A stretch of 52,929 nucleotides of DNA from Neisseriaceae bacterium (GTDB lineage: Bacteria; Pseudomonadota; Gammaproteobacteria; Burkholderiales; UBA11063). The stretch covers positions 1 through 52,929 of the forward strand of contig RXKI01000042.1 of NCBI GenBank assembly GCA_003962895.1. Reading direction: 5' to 3'. The notes below the pieces were generated by a model. It did not search any database. It was not told the origin of the DNA and saw only the letters and a list, made by a program, of their open reading frames with translations. The first letter of the stretch is position 1; each line of letters starts with the position of its first letter. This document shows, piece by piece, positions 17,189 through 27,000 of this stretch. Made by a program: the position numbers and the translations under genes.

Positions 17189-17635
17189 ATGAAAAATATG
17201 TTAGACAGCTTAATTGCCACTTTGAACTCAGATTTAAGAAATGAATGGACTCATTTAAGATTTTATCTTTATCATGCAAGTGCTGTAGTTGGACTTCATT
17301 GTTCTGAACTTAAAGAGCTTTTCTTAGAAGAAGCTGCTGGAGAGATGAAACACGTCACTGCTTTCTCTGACATGATCGTAGGGCTGGGGGGTGTGCCCAC
17401 GGATGAATCAAATTTTTTTCCTAAATTTACAGACCCTGTTGAAATTATAAATCACGCAATAAAGTTAGAAGAAGAAGTCGTATCAAATTACGCACAAAGA
17501 ATTAAAGAAATTCGTGAAGAATATGAAATAACTGACCCCAATGCTAAGTGGCTTGAAATATTTTTAGAAGAACAAATCCAAAACAGCAGAGAAGATGTTG
17601 ACCATTTAAAGCAATTAGTCAAAGGCTTGAACTAA
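17189..17635 (+). CDS. Ferritin/bacterioferritin-like di-iron protein
   Basis: 148 residues in four helices. Candidate di-iron ligands are Glu19 (RNEWTHLRFY), Glu52 and His55 (GEMKHV), Glu95 (KLEEEVV) and Glu128 (FLEEQI), spaced as in bacterioferritin and ferritin. The last ligand position is Gln/Asn-rich rather than the usual His, so ferroxidase activity is uncertain. There is no targeting signal, so it is cytoplasmic. It could store iron or limit oxidative damage during infection. The stop is directly followed by the GTG of the CYTH gene, giving an operon with the next two genes. Confidence 0.8.
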   Translation: MKNMLDSLIATLNSDLRNEWTHLRFYLYHASAVVGLHCSELKELFLEEAAGEMKHVTAFSDMIVGLGGVPTDESNFFPKFTDPVEIINHAIKLEEEVVSNYAQRIKEIREEYEITDPNAKWLEIFLEEQIQNSREDVDHLKQLVKGLN

Positions 17636-18178
17636 GTGCCAACAGAAAATGAATTAAAATTTGTGATTGATAAAAGATGTGAAAAAAGAATAAAAAAAAC
17701 ATCTAAAGAATCATATGACATAAATCAAGGATATCTAATTGCAACAAGAGGAATAACAGTAAGAATAAGGAAATCAATAGAAAAGCACAACAAAAAGTGT
17801 AAAAATTATTTTACTTTAAAAGTAAACACTAATGGAAGAACAGTAGAAATAGAACAAGAAATAGATGAAAGAGATTTTAAAGACTTATGGAATATAGCTT
17901 TAAATAAATTACAAAAAATAAGATATGTTTTAAAAAACAAAAAAGAAAGATGGGAATTAGATTTTTTCAAAGATCACAAAAATCAAACATACATGGCAAT
18001 TGCAGAGATAGAAATGCCAGAAGAGCAACAGCATCCTAATACAATTCCAGATATTGTTAAAGAAAATTTAATATACCAAGTTCCATTGATTGACATAAGA
18101 TTTTCAAACAAACTTTTAAGCGACGCTCGTTACGCAAAAGAACTAATAAAAGAAGTCAAGAAAAAGGAAAAAAAATGA
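17636..18178 (+). CDS. CYTH-domain (triphosphate tunnel) protein
   Basis: 180 residues with a GTG start at 17636 immediately after the ferritin stop. The signature E-x-E-x-K is Glu4, Glu6, Lys8 (TENELKF). Basic strands follow (TVRIRKS, YFTLKVN), then acidic ones (VEIEQEID, WELDFFKD, AIAEIEMPEEQ). This alternation lines the tunnel that holds a triphosphate and metal ions in CYTH enzymes such as thiamine triphosphatase, tripolyphosphatase and class IV adenylate cyclase. The substrate cannot be told. A nucleotide or polyphosphate role in infected cells is inferred. Confidence 0.85.
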   Translation: MPTENELKFVIDKRCEKRIKKTSKESYDINQGYLIATRGITVRIRKSIEKHNKKCKNYFTLKVNTNGRTVEIEQEIDERDFKDLWNIALNKLQKIRYVLKNKKERWELDFFKDHKNQTYMAIAEIEMPEEQQHPNTIPDIVKENLIYQVPLIDIRFSNKLLSDARYAKELIKEVKKKEKK

Positions 18179-18477
18179 AATACGAAATTCAAAAAAATCT
18201 TCCTGTGGCAAGATTCTGGTATAAAGGGACTCACACGCATCCTGTAAGAAGGACTGTGCTTGTCACACAATCAGATAAAGATCATATTCAAGGATATGAA
18301 TTAAGAAATGGAAATTTGGTAAGAGTTGCTTCTAAAGCCCCAATCAAGACTTATTCAAGAAGCAAAATAGCAAAAGGAATTAATTTAAGAGCAGATAATC
18401 CTTTGAGAAGAAAAAATCCACAAAAATCAACTTTAATAAGAAAGCCATTAATAAACATTATTGAGTCAGGCGTTTGA
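18175..18477 (+). CDS. Small basic hypothetical protein
   Basis: 100 residues; ATG 18175 overlaps the CYTH stop by 4 bases (ATGA). The first 60 residues look like a compact beta domain (RRTVLVTQSDKDHIQGYELRNG), somewhat like WYL-type small domains, though this is weak. The C-terminus is strongly basic (RRKNPQKSTLIRKP) and could touch nucleic acid. It completes a three-gene unit with the ferritin and CYTH genes. Confidence 0.6.
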   Translation: MKYEIQKNLPVARFWYKGTHTHPVRRTVLVTQSDKDHIQGYELRNGNLVRVASKAPIKTYSRSKIAKGINLRADNPLRRKNPQKSTLIRKPLINIIESGV

Positions 18478-18520
18478 TTTTAGCAATATTCGCACTAGAT
18501 AAATAAAAACAGGAGACAAA

Positions 18521-19336
18521 ATGCCATTTTTTCAAAATTTGTTCAATGAAGAATTTAGAGGAACTTTCCCCTTAGCAGATCGTCAATATAATATTACTTT
18601 TAGAGTTCCAGCAAATACGAATTCTAACCACGGAACTTTATCTTGGACTCCAGGTCCATATGATCTTTCTAGCGATAATACTTTGACAATAAATATTGCA
18701 AAATCTCACAATTTTAAAAAGTTTTTCAGCACAGCGATCAATGTAGCTGGAGCTACGGCATCAGCGACTACAGCCCAAGAAGTGGTAGATATATTAAGAG
18801 CAAATGTTAATTTTTCTGATAGCTTAACCGCAGAAGTTAAAGTAATAAACAAACAAACAAATACTTTGGGTATTTTGATTAAAGCGATAGACCCTTTAGG
18901 TGTAAAGTTTTATATATCTAATTCAAGTGCAGAAAAGAAATTAAACTTTAATGGTAGAGCAGGCGTGGCAGAAATGCCAACTTACTATACAAAACATATA
19001 ATTGGAAGCGAAGATGAAAATTCTTTATGTACATTAATTGAACTCGATACGTCTGATGCTGTCGATCAGGCTATTATCACTGAAGCTGGGTATGATTACA
19101 CAAATGCTCTGGACGATTGGGAATTATTGGGTGGTAGAGCAGAGATATTTAAATTTCAAAAACAAACAGTAGACGGAAGTGATAGAATTACTCAAATTAT
19201 AGAATATCCAGCAGGAGCGAAGGCTGGGGATTTAGCAAGATTAACAAAGTATAGCTATACAAGTGCAAATAAAAATGCAGATAAAATTACGCAAGTTCCA
19301 TATACTTTGCAAAGCGGAGATTTAGTTACTCCTTAA
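18521..19336 (+). CDS. Virion structural protein
   Basis: 271 residues, ATG 18521 with CAGGAG upstream. The composition is rich in Thr, Asn, Ser and Ala with many short beta strands, for example QYNITFRVPANTN, LTAEVKVINKQ and GVKFYISNSS, as in phage tail or baseplate proteins. There is no catalytic motif, signal or membrane segment. Codon use is closer to that of the other virion genes than to the unknown minus-strand genes beside it. The exact location in the particle cannot be told. Confidence 0.55.
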   Translation: MPFFQNLFNEEFRGTFPLADRQYNITFRVPANTNSNHGTLSWTPGPYDLSSDNTLTINIAKSHNFKKFFSTAINVAGATASATTAQEVVDILRANVNFSDSLTAEVKVINKQTNTLGILIKAIDPLGVKFYISNSSAEKKLNFNGRAGVAEMPTYYTKHIIGSEDENSLCTLIELDTSDAVDQAIITEAGYDYTNALDDWELLGGRAEIFKFQKQTVDGSDRITQIIEYPAGAKAGDLARLTKYSYTSANKNADKITQVPYTLQSGDLVTP

Positions 19337-19528
19337 AAAATCATAAGGATTTGAAAAATAATCCTTTTTAGACATTTCGTATAAAGATTTTATTGATATT
19401 TTTTCTTTTCTTTCAAAAAATTCTGCTTTAGATTGAATTGAAAGATCACATTTCCCAATGCTAATGGGCAGATTGTGAAAAACACAATCTGCCCATTCTT
19501 TTGACATCAAGGATCGCAATCCTTTCAT
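19322..19528 (-). CDS. Small hypothetical protein
   Basis: 68 residues, ATG 19528 with AGGAAT upstream, 7 bases after the upstream minus gene. It overlaps the convergent virion gene by 15 bases. The peptide (MKGLRSLMSKEWADC...) is mixed helical and basic, with no recognised domain. It appears to be the last gene of a short minus-strand unit that includes the tail-anchored protein. Confidence 0.55.
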   Translation of the reverse strand: MKGLRSLMSKEWADCVFHNLPISIGKCDLSIQSKAEFFERKEKISIKSLYEMSKKDYFSNPYDFLRSN

Positions 19529-19535
19529 TTTATTC

Positions 19536-20129
19536 CTACATGAAAAAGACCATATAAAACAAAGCTAAAACTTGAATTGTCATTAAAACCAAAACTACAT
19601 TAGACTTAAAATCTGGGTCTGAGGTGGAAGAGTTAATTCTTTTTTCTATCTCTTCAGCAATTCCCAAACTGCTAATTCCACTAGAATCAAAATGATTTGC
19701 TACCACTTTTTCTTCCACTGGGTTTTTTGCTTCTTTAGAAATCTTGATCGCAGAAATAATAGCATCAACCATTTCTTCTCTTGTAACGTGACAATCGCAA
19801 TCTTCTTCTGCTTTTTGAGCAGAAACTTCTGGTTCGGCGACAATATGTTCAACAAAATGCATTTGAACTTTTGGCTCGACTGACTCTATTTTTTGATCCT
19901 TAACTTCTCCAGTTGATGGATCAATTTCTTGTATAACACGTTCAAAAACAAAAGGTTTTTTTCTTTCGATTATTTTCTTTTCTAAATTCAAATGACGAGG
20001 AGGTTCAACGTGAAATTCAGTTATGATTTCACTGACTCCTTCTTCTGAACTTGGGACATTTATAACTCTTTTTTCGGCTTTTCGACCATCTTCGAGGGTC
20101 CATTTATCAACATTTTGATTATCTTCCAT
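19536..20129 (-). CDS. Tail-anchored acidic membrane protein
   Basis: 197 residues, ATG 20129 with GGGAG upstream. The body is charged, with strand-like repeats (RVINVPSSEEG, VFERVIQEIDPS) and a CDCHVT motif near residue 115. The last 22 residues (VVLVLMTIQVLALFYMVFFM) form one transmembrane helix, so most of the protein faces the cytoplasm. The role is unknown. Confidence 0.6.
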   Translation of the reverse strand: MEDNQNVDKWTLEDGRKAEKRVINVPSSEEGVSEIITEFHVEPPRHLNLEKKIIERKKPFVFERVIQEIDPSTGEVKDQKIESVEPKVQMHFVEHIVAEPEVSAQKAEEDCDCHVTREEMVDAIISAIKISKEAKNPVEEKVVANHFDSSGISSLGIAEEIEKRINSSTSDPDFKSNVVLVLMTIQVLALFYMVFFM

Positions 20130-20182
20130 AATTTTCTCCCTTGCTTACGAAGCTATTATATGTATCCATCAAATAAACAAAT

Positions 20183-20704
20183 TTAAATTCCCCACTTATT
20201 TCTTAAATCATCTAAAATTTTCATTCTTTTTTCTTTTGAATATTCTTCCATTTCTTTTTTTTCTAATGGTTTGTTTTTCTTTTCTATCTTCTTTGCTTGT
20301 AAAAATAAATTCTCTATTTCATCTTCCCATTCTTTAAATGGAACATAAGACTCTAACTCGCCAGAAACTTCTTTATAAACAAGTCTTCCTTTATATTCAA
20401 CCAATATTTCTCTTAAATAAAAATTTAATGTTATATTTAAATTAATCCCAAACTTAATGGCATCAAAATGCTTGCCTATTTCCAAAATAGATTCATCTTC
20501 GTCCATTGTTAGAATTTGGTCTTCTTCAATAGTTTCGTAAGGATCATAAAGACAATTTCCCACTTCATAACAGGAACTACCGTGACTTATTATTTCGGTC
20601 CCAAAAACCTTTAATATTCTACATAGTTTCCCATCAAGACCCATATAGCCATTTTTAATAGCTTCTAAAGTTCTTGCTTCTTTAATTATTTGCTCTCTAT
20701 CCAT
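20183..20704 (-). CDS. Hypothetical protein
   Basis: 173 residues from ATG 20704, preceded by AAAGG; the longer TTG start at 20722 lacks support. The N-terminus is helical (REQIIKEARTLEAIKNG). A middle beta region (GKLCRILKVFGTEIISHG, LVYKEVSGELES) is followed by a Lys/Glu-rich helical tail. No family can be named. It diverges from the metallopeptidase gene across a 45-base gap that must hold both promoters. Confidence 0.6.
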   Translation of the reverse strand: MDREQIIKEARTLEAIKNGYMGLDGKLCRILKVFGTEIISHGSSCYEVGNCLYDPYETIEEDQILTMDEDESILEIGKHFDAIKFGINLNITLNFYLREILVEYKGRLVYKEVSGELESYVPFKEWEDEIENLFLQAKKIEKKNKPLEKKEMEEYSKEKRMKILDDLRNKWGI

Positions 20705-20749
20705 TTTTAGCCTTTCAAACAATATATACTAAGTAAATAAGGAGAATAT

Positions 20750-22429
20750 ATGTTTAAATGGATTTTCAATATATTTAAAAAAATAAAAAACAATGAAGTG
20801 AAATCATTAAGTTTAGAAACTCAAAAAACAAAAATATATCTAAATGATCCATCAACTCCTTTTCTATTCACAGAAGTAGAAGTCCCAAAAGAAACAAAAC
20901 TAAAAATAAACTCCATAGGAGATTTTGGAGGAGGGTTTGAATTTGGAACGCCACAACAACAAGCATCTGCTTGTAAAGGCATGATAGATAATATTTTAAA
21001 TTATTTGATCTCAAAAACTCCAAGAGAAATAAGACGTTGGGCAACCACAAACACTCTTACAGTAATTACCAGAGCAGGAGAAGACATCAATGCTTTTTAT
21101 GATCGTGGTTCATTAAAATTTTTCTATTTCGAAGATTCAACTGTTCCTAAAACAATATTTGCTTGCGATTCAAGGTCTGTGGTATGTCATGAATTCGGGC
21201 ATGCATTTCTAGATATTATTAGACCAGATTTATGGTCAGTTCAAGCGTCTGAAGTATGGGCTTTTCATGAAGCATTCGGAGATATAGCATCAATATTAGA
21301 AAATCTTCAACATAAAGAGCTAATCCAATTTGCATTAGAAGAAACAAAAGGAGATTTGAATAAATCTAACATTATTTCAAGGATGGCAGCAGAAATGGGT
21401 ATTGGAGTTTTCAATCTCTCAGATAATAAAGAAACTTTGTTACCCAACTGCTTAAGAGATTCTTCTATTGTTTATGAATATAAAATTCCTGAGAAACTTC
21501 CGACCCAAGGACCAGACAATGAAGTCATTAACGAATGTCACAGTTTTGGAAGAATTTTCAGTAACGCTTTTTATGAAATGATTTTAAAAATATATCAAGA
21601 AAACAAAAAGAATGGAATCCCAGATTTAGAAGCATTAGAAAAATCAAGAGATGTATGCACTTCTTATTTAATTGAAGCTACAATGTCAGTTCCTGTCACT
21701 GTAAGATTTTTTTCTGCTATGGCAAAAATGATTTTGCAAATAGACAGAAAAAATGGAGGAAAGTATCAAGAAATACTAAATGACATATTTGTTCAAAGAA
21801 AAATAATTACTGCTTCTGTTAAGATGCTAGACAATAGAACCATCGAAGATTTGAAAAAAGAAATAAAAGAACCATTCGAAATAGAAGAATTTGGTAAAGA
21901 AAAGATATTAAAAGTCAATTCCAATAAAACCATTAAATTCAAAGATATAGCAGAAATTGTTTCTTTAAATTATAATCCATTATTTGAACTAGAGATAGAA
22001 ATTCCCAATCAATATTGTTATCACTTTGATGAAAATTCAAATTTAAAAGATATAGTACAATCTCAAGACACGGAAATAATTGAAGCTGCTTTTGTTTGTT
22101 TGGATTATTTAAATTCAAAAAATTTAGTTGGTAATTTAGATAATTCTTTGTTTGAAATAAAAGATGAGAAATTAGTTAGAAAACAAATTTCTTGCAGTTG
22201 CGGAAGAAACGAATGCGATCCTAACGCACCTGAATATGGCAAACAATGGAAACCAGCAAACAATGCTGGGTGTGTAGCTTGTCATTCAAAAAATTGCCAG
22301 CCTCGTTCTTGTGATTGCCAAAGCGTAGAGAAAACAATTCCTCCAAAATTAGGATGCTATACAAAAACTAAAATAGGAGGAACAACCAGCTACAAAGTAG
22401 GACAATCTATTTCAAGGAAGGTTTGCTAA
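20750..22429 (+). CDS. M4/M36-like zinc metallopeptidase with Cys-rich tail
   Basis: 559 residues, AAGGAG before the ATG. Zinc ligands are His147 and His151 in VCHEFGHAF, with Glu174 in the downstream FHEAFGDIA. HExxH followed by an (N/H)EAxxD helix is the thermolysin-type gluzincin pattern. There is no signal peptide; an amphipathic N-terminus (MFKWIFNIFKKIK) may touch membranes. Residues after 480 hold about fourteen Cys, including CSCGRNEC, CVACHSKNC and CDC, probably a zinc- or disulfide-based module; CVACH also fits the haem-binding CXXCH form. Substrates are unknown. Confidence 0.82.
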   Translation: MFKWIFNIFKKIKNNEVKSLSLETQKTKIYLNDPSTPFLFTEVEVPKETKLKINSIGDFGGGFEFGTPQQQASACKGMIDNILNYLISKTPREIRRWATTNTLTVITRAGEDINAFYDRGSLKFFYFEDSTVPKTIFACDSRSVVCHEFGHAFLDIIRPDLWSVQASEVWAFHEAFGDIASILENLQHKELIQFALEETKGDLNKSNIISRMAAEMGIGVFNLSDNKETLLPNCLRDSSIVYEYKIPEKLPTQGPDNEVINECHSFGRIFSNAFYEMILKIYQENKKNGIPDLEALEKSRDVCTSYLIEATMSVPVTVRFFSAMAKMILQIDRKNGGKYQEILNDIFVQRKIITASVKMLDNRTIEDLKKEIKEPFEIEEFGKEKILKVNSNKTIKFKDIAEIVSLNYNPLFELEIEIPNQYCYHFDENSNLKDIVQSQDTEIIEAAFVCLDYLNSKNLVGNLDNSLFEIKDEKLVRKQISCSCGRNECDPNAPEYGKQWKPANNAGCVACHSKNCQPRSCDCQSVEKTIPPKLGCYTKTKIGGTTSYKVGQSISRKVC

Positions 22430-22826
22430 CTGGCTTGCCGTCAACGTTAAATTCAACTGTGTTTGAATTGATGTCTATGCTATTATAAAGCAATTCGGCG
22501 AATGGTTTATCTCCCATGAAGTTAACTCTAATTTTAACTTCTGTTATGTTAGGCTTAACTTCTCTTACAAATATTTTAAACTTGTCTTTGTCTCCAGCAA
22601 ACAAAAGATGCCCATTTTGATAATTTTTATCAGAGTTTATCGTGAGTTTTAAATCTTTCAAAGCCATTTTAGTGGCTCTATAAATGGTTTTTGGCTGTTC
22701 GTTATAATACTTTTGAGCCTCGCCTTCTTTCCACATAATCACACCAGTTATAACTGGGGATGCGAAAGGAGCGATCCCACAACCAGAAATAATTAAAAAA
22801 AAGAAAAAAAATGCTATGTTTTTCAT
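22407..22826 (-). CDS. Lipoprotein, DUF3568-like
   Basis: 139 residues from ATG 22826, ten codons inside the longest frame, because MKNIAFFFFFLIISGC is a typical lipoprotein signal. The lipobox IISG-Cys places the lipid on Cys16. The mature part has EGEAQKYYNEQPKTIYRATKMALKDL, as in DUF3568 small bacterial lipoproteins. It would sit in the inner or outer membrane of a Gram-negative host. It overlaps the convergent metallopeptidase by 23 bases. Phage lipoproteins can act in superinfection exclusion or lysis, but nothing here settles that. Confidence 0.75.
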   Translation of the reverse strand: MKNIAFFFFFLIISGCGIAPFASPVITGVIMWKEGEAQKYYNEQPKTIYRATKMALKDLKLTINSDKNYQNGHLLFAGDKDKFKIFVREVKPNITEVKIRVNFMGDKPFAELLYNSIDINSNTVEFNVDGKPVSKPSLK

Positions 22827-22874
22827 TGTGGCTCCTGTATTATATAGAACAATCATCCAAAAAAGGAGAATTTA

Positions 22875-23342
22875 ATGTTAAATCAAATCAATTTCTTACA
22901 TAGCGTAATAGATTATGATAATTTTCTTGAAATTAAAAATAAAGAAAAGGAAACAGAAAATGTTTTAGAAAAAGATTTGAAAGAATTTAAATGGGAATTA
23001 AATTCTAACCAAGACGATTGGGAAGAAGACGATGAAGACGAAGATGAAGACGATTGGGATGATGAAGATTTAGAAGATGATGATGAATTTGACGATGATG
23101 ATTTAGAAGATGACGAAGACGATTTTGAAGACGATGATGATTGGGATGATGATGACGATGATTGGGACGACGACGATGATGATGATATTTTAGACGATGA
23201 CGATGAAGACGAAGAAGAAGACGATTGGGATGATGATTGGGATGATGACGACGAAGAAGACGACGATGACGATGAAGATGATTGGGATGATGATGACGAC
23301 TGGGAAGACGAAGAAGATTGGGAAGAGGACAAAGACGATTAA
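22875..23342 (+). CDS. Extremely acidic Asp/Glu/Trp low-complexity protein
   Basis: 155 residues, ATG 22875 with AAAGGAG upstream. The first 45 residues are ordinary; from about residue 47 on the chain is nearly all Asp and Glu, punctuated by Trp every few residues (DDDWDDDDD, EDDWDD). The DNA is a GAT/GAC/GAA repeat, so expansion by slippage is likely. Its antisense frame is poly-Ser and is not a gene. Similar acidic tails mimic DNA or bind basic proteins or calcium. The regular Trp is unusual. The strong ribosome site supports real expression. Confidence 0.75.
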   Translation: MLNQINFLHSVIDYDNFLEIKNKEKETENVLEKDLKEFKWELNSNQDDWEEDDEDEDEDDWDDEDLEDDDEFDDDDLEDDEDDFEDDDDWDDDDDDWDDDDDDDILDDDDEDEEEDDWDDDWDDDDEEDDDDDEDDWDDDDDWEDEEDWEEDKDD

Positions 23343-23944
23343 TTGTTTAAAAAAATTAAATTTTGATTTCTTATAAAGAATAAGTATTTTTCATAAGAAG
23401 TCTGGGCTTTTTCCAGTAATTCTTTTTTTATGTAAATTTTTTCCGCTCTACAAGGGGATAATAATTCTTCCGTAAGGATTAAATCTTCTTTTAGGTTTAA
23501 GTAATTTTCAATTAAAACTATATTATCTTCTTTCTCTAAATCTTTAAATGTTAAAAATAATGCTCCAGGAGTGTTTCTTGCAATTTCACATATTCTTCTC
23601 AATCTAAAGCAATATTCTCTAACAGCAAACTCTGGGGATTTTTCTGATTTTTTAATCATTAAAGATAAAGTTTCTTTAGGCTCCCTGATTAAATAAATAA
23701 AGCTACACTTGTTATAATCCTTTTTTAAATAAAAAGAATAATTAGTTAATATCTCATCCATATAAACAGCAGACCTCAAATCTCTTTTATGAGGTAAACT
23801 GGTCAGGTCTATAAGACTTGAAGAATTTAAATAATTTATTTTTTTTTCTCTAAAACCTTGAATTAAAAAAGTATTATCTAAAGATTTATATAAAGCATCT
23901 GATCCTGAATGGGCATGACTGAATAAAAAAACTATTTTTTTCAT
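23339..23944 (-). CDS. Sulfotransferase-like P-loop protein
   Basis: 201 residues. The N-terminus IVFLFSHAHSGSDALYKSLD has the form of the PAPS 5'-phosphate loop of sulfotransferases. A second element, FIYLIREPKETLSLMIKK, matches the 3'-phosphate motif (R-x-P-x-x-x). The C-terminal helical part is usual for the family. It could sulfate sugars made by the nearby glycan genes, but the acceptor is unknown. It overlaps the convergent acidic-protein gene by 4 bases and diverges from the portal gene. Confidence 0.7.
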   Translation of the reverse strand: MKKIVFLFSHAHSGSDALYKSLDNTFLIQGFREKKINYLNSSSLIDLTSLPHKRDLRSAVYMDEILTNYSFYLKKDYNKCSFIYLIREPKETLSLMIKKSEKSPEFAVREYCFRLRRICEIARNTPGALFLTFKDLEKEDNIVLIENYLNLKEDLILTEELLSPCRAEKIYIKKELLEKAQTSYEKYLFFIRNQNLIFLNN

Positions 23945-24022
23945 AAATCTATATCCTATATGGAAAAATCAATTGCTTTAATAACTAATTTAGAATGATT
24001 GAAAATTAGAAAGTACAACACT

Positions 24023-27000
24023 ATGTCAATTTGGTCCGATGTTTTTAAACTTTTCACCTACTCCTCAGAGCCTGACCCATTATCAAGAGTTAAAGACACT
24101 CAAAGATTTCAACCAGTTGGCATTACGCAACCTGACGCTTTAAATTATGAAATGGGAGCAGGTGGGAACTCTGCTAATTTACGCCAAACAACAGAGTTTA
24201 TAGATACTACAACTTTAACCTCTCGTCCTATGAGATATAAAGAGTATCAAAGATTAAGAAATGTTCCTGAAATCGAAATGGCAATGCAAGGAATTGCAGA
24301 TGAAGCATGTATCGCTGGAGATACTAATATCGCTACCCCATTTGGTTTTATTACAATAAAAGAATTGGCAGAAACAAAAGCAGAAGAAAGATTCCTAGTT
24401 TATTGTTTTGATTTTGAAAAAAATGATTATACTCTAGGATGGGCTTATAATCCAAGACTTGTAAAAGAAGCTGAGACTGTGACTATTATTCTCGATAATG
24501 GTTCCAAATTCACAGTAACTCAAGATCACAGAATTTTAAAAAGCGATGGAACTTGGATTGAAGCAGGTAAATTAAAATATCACGATGAATTAATGCCTTT
24601 TTATAGACTCCCTGCTAATTTTTACCTAACAAAGCAAAAACACAGTCAATATTCAAGAATCTTTTCTTTTCACAAAGGATGGATACACGAAAGACAATTT
24701 ATAGATGATTGGAAAACAGGGAAAACAAACGAAGATTACGAAAAATGCAATAAAGCCTCAAGAATGATCGGAAGTAGAGTTGCTGTAAGAACAATTCAAA
24801 AAATAATGGGGCATGATTGGAACACAATTCAAAATTGGTTCAAAAGAGAAGGTTTCTCTCACAAAGAAATTAAAGTTTTATATAAAAAAGAAAACAAAAG
24901 AAGAGTAATTGGGATAGAGCCTGGACCTGTGCAGGCTGTTTATGACTTATCTGTGGATAAGCATCAGTGTTTTGCAACAGATAATGTTATAATGCACAAT
25001 TGTCAAAAAGACGAAAATGGAAATATTCTAAAAATAAACGTACAAAACAGAGAAATAAAAGAAGAATTAGAATTTGTTTTATTTCACAGAAAAATGTTTA
25101 ATATTAACAGAACTGGTCCTGTATGGTTTAAAAATTTAATCATAAGTGGAGATTTGTTTTTAGAAATGGTAATAAACGAAGATAATCCTAAAGAAGGATT
25201 CTATAGAGCGGTTTCTTTACCCCCAGAACAAATCTTCAGAATAGAAACAATAAAGGGAAGATTACTTGAATTTCAACAAGCAAAAGACGCTCCTGATATA
25301 AAATCAGCTATTGCAGGAATTGAAAGTCCTGGAAATGTGGATGAGAAACAAACTAATGTAATAAGATTTCATCCAAATCAAATGATTCACATCAAGATAG
25401 GCGACGATAGACAAACTTTTTATCCATATGGACAATCTTTAATAGAACCTGCTCGTGGTCCTGCTCACAGTTTACGTCTTATGGAAGATGCAATGCTCGT
25501 TTATCGCTTGTGTTTAACAGGAGACGCAAGGGTTAGAACAGACAAGGGGTGGAAATATATCAAAGATATAGAAAAAAATGATTCCGTTTACACATTATGC
25601 CCTGATAGAGGTGTTGTAAAATCATATGTAGAAAATCAAGTTTGCAATGGAATAAAAGAAATTTATTGCGTTCGCAGCAAACATATAGAAATTAAAGGAA
25701 CTGAGACACATCCTATTTTAGTTAATAGGAATGGAATTGTACAATATGTTGACATCAAAGACCTTAACGTAAAAGCAGATAAACTTCTATGTATTCCTCA
25801 TGAATCTAATATTGAAAAAACAATTCCTAGAATTTTTGGAAAACCTTGGGCGAAGATTTCCAAAAAAATGAGAAATGAATTTAAGACAAAAAAATATAAT
25901 AAGTCTGAGTTGTTTAGAAGCTGTGAAAATCCTTGTAGAGCCAAACAATTCTTGTATCAAGAAGGAAAATCTCTTCCACTAGATGTTGCATTGAAAATTT
26001 GCAACAATTTTGATTTAAATTCAGATGAACTTATTGTAATCAATAAAGGAGAATGTAATTCAGAAAGAATTTCAGTTCCAAAAATAGTAGACGAAGATTT
26101 TGCAAGACTGTTTGGTTTTATGCATGGAGATGGAAATATTGGGAAAAATCAATTAAATTTCACAACAGGAGAAGATTCTGCTGTGAATGAAAAATATCGT
26201 TCCCTTTTAGAAATGTATTTTGGAAAAGTGTCATTTCAATTAGACAAAAGAAGTAAAAAAGGCTATGGAAAAAACGTAGTTTGTTCAAGTATAGCTTGTA
26301 AAATTTTCAAAGAATTAGGATATGGTGGTAATCACAATACATGCCGTGTCCCAGACTGGGTTTTTAATTGTTCTAAAGAAATTAGAAAGGCTTTCGTAGA
26401 AGGTTTTTCCGATGCAGATGGCTGCGAAAGATACACAGAAAATGGCACTTGGTTTTCTACCATTGAACTTTCCAATAAAGGTCTTGTAGAAGATATAAAA
26501 GAATTATGGAGTTCTATTGGACTTTGCTCTGGGCAGGTTAAAGAAAGACAAAGAAAAGGTGGGCACGAAATTGTAAAAGGCAGAATCATGCCCCCTACAA
26601 AATCTTATTCAGTAACAATTAGCGAACGTTCATTGCCTCAATTTGAAAATATAAATTCAGTTAAATATATCGGAAAAGAAGATGTTTACGATATTACTGT
26701 GAGCAATCCAGAACATAATTTTATTGTCAATGGAACTTGCGTTCATAATACTCGGGCACCTGAGCGAAGAGTTTTCTATATCGATGTCGGACAATTACCT
26801 CCATTTAAAGCAGAGGCTTACATGGAGAGATTAAAAGATCAATATAGAAAAAGAAAAACTACAAACTCAAGAGCTTCTGGGGCAAATGCTGTAGAAGAAA
26901 AATGGACACCTCCTGCACAAGATGAGGATTATTGGGTTCCAACAAGACCAAATAGTGCAACAAGAATTGACACTTTACCTGGGGCGGAGCATTTAGGAGA

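Noticed and set aside
20750..22429. Calling the metallopeptidase a cytochrome because of CVACH
   Set aside because: It has no signal peptide and the Cys-rich tail has many other closely spaced Cys, which fits zinc binding better than haem.
22913..23332. Minus-strand poly-Ser frame
   Set aside because: It is the exact antisense shadow of the GAT/GAC repeat in the acidic protein gene, which has the good ribosome site.
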